Shown in pieces: positions 7,552 through 8,123 of a stretch of 8,123 nt of DNA. Made by a program: the position numbers and the translations under genes. The stretch lies in contig JAGHVP010000141.1 in assembly GCA_018064305.1 (NCBI GenBank), positions 1 to 8,123 of the forward strand, in the 5' to 3' direction. Position 1 is the first letter of the stretch, and the number at the start of each line of letters is the position of its first letter. Under the pieces are notes generated by a model. The model made no database searches, was not told the origin of the DNA, and saw only the letters and a list, made by a program, of their open reading frames with translations. This DNA is from Candidatus Equibacterium intestinale. Its GTDB lineage: Bacteria > Bacteroidota > Bacteroidia > Bacteroidales > UBA932.

Positions 7552-7624
7552 GCCGATGTAGCTCAGCTGGTAGAGCAGCTGATTTGTAATCAGCAGGTCG
7601 GGGGTTCGAATCCGTCCATCGGCT
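7552..7624 (+). tRNA. tRNA-Thr, anticodon TGT
   Basis: The cloverleaf folds as follows: acceptor GCCGATG/CATCGGC (7552-7558 with 7617-7623), D stem GCTC/GAGC, anticodon stem GCTGA/TCAGC with loop TTTGTAA, anticodon TGT at 7585-7587, a five-base variable region and T loop TTCGAAT. It reads ACA (and by wobble other ACN) threonine codons. The discriminator is T and CCA is not encoded, so CCA must be added by the nucleotidyltransferase. The T stem GGGGG/CCGTC has one G-G mismatch (7602 with 7614). First gene of the tRNA-tuf cluster. Confidence 0.95.
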
Positions 7625-7629
7625 CAAAG

Positions 7630-7646
7630 ATTTGACAAGGTCAAAT
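7630..7646. repeat. Perfect 7-base inverted repeat in the tRNA-Thr to tRNA-Tyr spacer
   Basis: ATTTGAC at 7630-7636, a three-base AAG loop, then GTCAAAT at 7640-7646. It fills most of the 26-base spacer between two tRNAs. It could be a processing hairpin in the precursor transcript or, less likely, a DNA operator. No T run follows, so it is not an intrinsic terminator. Confidence 0.6.
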
Positions 7647-7650
7647 ACTC

Positions 7651-7733
7651 GGGAAGATACCAGAGTGGCCAAATGGGGCAGACTGTAAATCTGCTGGCGC
7701 ACGCCTACGGTGGTTCGAATCCATCTCTTCCCA
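7651..7733 (+). tRNA. tRNA-Tyr, anticodon GTA
   Basis: Class II tRNA of 83 bases: acceptor GGGAAGA/TCTTCCC (7651-7657 with 7726-7732), anticodon stem GCAGA/TCTGC with loop CTGTAAA, anticodon GTA at 7685-7687, and the long variable arm expected for tyrosine tRNA (GGCGCACGCC region, 7696-7705). The T loop is TTCGAAT on stem GGTGG/CCATC. The discriminator is A at 7733 and CCA is not encoded. It probably shares a transcript with the preceding tRNA-Thr. Confidence 0.96.
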
Positions 7734-7749
7734 CAACAGATAATAGACA

Positions 7750-7796
7750 AAGCGGGAATGTTTTAATTGGCTATTGAAGCATTACCGCTTTTTTTT
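7750..7796 (+). terminator. Terminator-like hairpin between tRNA-Tyr and tRNA-Gly
   Basis: AAGCGGGAATG (7750-7760) pairs with CATTACCGCTT (7780-7790): eleven positions with a single G-A mismatch (7756 with 7784) around a 19-base loop. The 3' arm runs into eight T (7789-7796). This is the form of a Rho-independent terminator ending the tRNA-Thr/tRNA-Tyr unit. The loop is long and the stem is interrupted, so it may be leaky. No consensus promoter is seen between it and tRNA-Gly, which argues for some readthrough or an unrecognised promoter. Confidence 0.6.
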
Positions 7797-7807
7797 GAAA
7801 ATATGAC

Positions 7808-7880
7808 GCGGAAGTAGCTCAGTTGGTAGAGCATCAGCCTTCCAAGCTGAGGGTCGCGGGTTCGAACCTCGTCTTCCGCT
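7808..7880 (+). tRNA. tRNA-Gly, anticodon TCC
   Basis: Acceptor GCGGAAG/CTTCCGC (7808-7814 with 7873-7879), D stem GCTC/GAGC, anticodon stem TCAGC/GCTGA with loop CTTCCAA, anticodon TCC at 7841-7843, and T stem GCGGG/CTCGT with loop TTCGAAC (two G-T pairs). It reads GGA and GGG glycine codons. The discriminator is T and CCA is not encoded. Only six bases (CTTTTT) separate it from the next tRNA, so the two must be cut from one precursor. Confidence 0.95.
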
Positions 7881-7886
7881 CTTTTT

Positions 7887-7958
7887 GCTAGTGTAGCTCA
7901 GGGGTAGAGCGCTTCCTTGGTAAGGAAGAGGTCGTGAGTTCAAATCTCACCACCAGCT
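7887..7958 (+). tRNA. tRNA-Thr, anticodon GGT
   Basis: 72 bases: D stem GCTC/GAGC with a short seven-base loop, anticodon stem CTTCC/GGAAG with loop TTGGTAA, anticodon GGT at 7919-7921, and T stem GTGAG/CTCAC with loop TTCAAAT. It reads ACC and ACU threonine codons and so complements the TGT isoacceptor upstream. The acceptor stem GCTAGTG/CACCAGC has one A-C mismatch at pair 4-69 (bases 7890 and 7954). CCA is not encoded. It lies 31 bases before the tuf start and is probably cotranscribed with tuf. Confidence 0.93.
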
Positions 7959-7989
7959 CAACAATTAAAAACTTGTAAAAATTCAAATT

Positions 7990-8123
7990 ATGGCAAAAGA
8001 AACTTTCCAGAGGACCAAACCTCACGTAAACATCGGTACCATCGGTCACGTTGACCACGGTAAAACCACACTTACTGCAGCTATCACCACTGTATTGGCA
8101 AAGAAAGGCCTTTCAGAGCTGAA
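7990..8123 (+). CDS. tuf: Translation elongation factor Tu (N-terminal part, cut by window edge)
   Basis: The GTPase that delivers aminoacyl-tRNA to the ribosome. Only the first 44 codons are in the window. They start MAKETFQRTKPHVNIGTIGH and contain the G1/P-loop GHVDHGKT at 19-26, which is diagnostic of EF-Tu. It begins 31 bases after tRNA-Thr(GGT), with an A/T-rich leader and no Shine-Dalgarno, as is common for highly expressed Bacteroidota genes. No separate promoter box was recognised in the spacer, so transcription probably comes from the tRNA side. Confidence 0.96.
   Translation, partial: MAKETFQRTKPHVNIGTIGHVDHGKTTLTAAITTVLAKKGLSEL

Noticed and set aside
7151..7750. A 199-codon minus-strand open frame running through dxs and two tRNA genes
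   Set aside because: It is antisense to dxs and to tRNA-Thr/tRNA-Tyr. Its tRNA-derived residues (WIRTTVGV-like and DSNPRPADYKSAA-like strings) are a well-known type of false protein prediction over tRNA genes.
1..8123. CRISPR arrays, insertion sequences, integrases, toxin-antitoxin pairs or phage genes
   Set aside because: No direct repeat series, transposase-like protein, terminal inverted repeats or small paired ORFs with recognisable domains were found on either strand.

Overview
The window looks like the chromosome of a member of the Bacteroidota, most likely Bacteroidales. Four points support this. PurA and DXS read like Bacteroidales homologues. Three or four intergenic regions carry the Bacteroidota sigma-ABfr promoter form (TTTG, about 19 bases, TAnnTTTG). 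Start codons lack Shine-Dalgarno sequences. A tRNA cluster lies directly before tuf, as I recall from other genomes of the phylum. Species or genus cannot be fixed by eye.

Layout from left to right. Positions 1-2007 (minus strand) hold an exported alpha-L-rhamnosidase-like glycoside hydrolase. It is cut by the left window edge and split into two reading frames by an apparent one-base deletion near 685. A 61-base divergent spacer follows, with back-to-back promoter-like boxes. Positions 2072-3292 (+) hold an FtsX/MacB-type ABC transporter permease with no ATPase beside it. It converges, with 13 bases between, on a secreted alpha/beta hydrolase at 3306-4232 (-). A second divergent spacer carries a clear purA promoter. 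Then come purA (4349-5617, +) and dxs (5627-7504, +), nine bases apart and probably cotranscribed. The best promoter in the window overlaps the end of dxs and drives tRNA-Thr(TGT) and tRNA-Tyr(GTA). A terminator-like hairpin follows, then tRNA-Gly(TCC), tRNA-Thr(GGT) and the first 44 codons of tuf at the right edge.

The left half is accessory-type: polysaccharide degradation, an exported esterase-like enzyme and an efflux or lipoprotein-export permease. The right half is core housekeeping: AMP synthesis, the entry step of the non-mevalonate isoprenoid pathway, tRNAs and elongation factor Tu. Both minus-strand enzymes have export signals and could act on envelope or dietary glycans, but they are not in one operon and nothing shows that they cooperate. 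I found no CRISPR array, insertion sequence, phage gene or convincing new multi-gene system. The points most worth checking are the frameshifted hydrolase, the hairpins and promoter layout of the tRNA-tuf region, and helix mismatches in both tRNA-Thr genes. No stretch longer than 300 bases lacks a gene.
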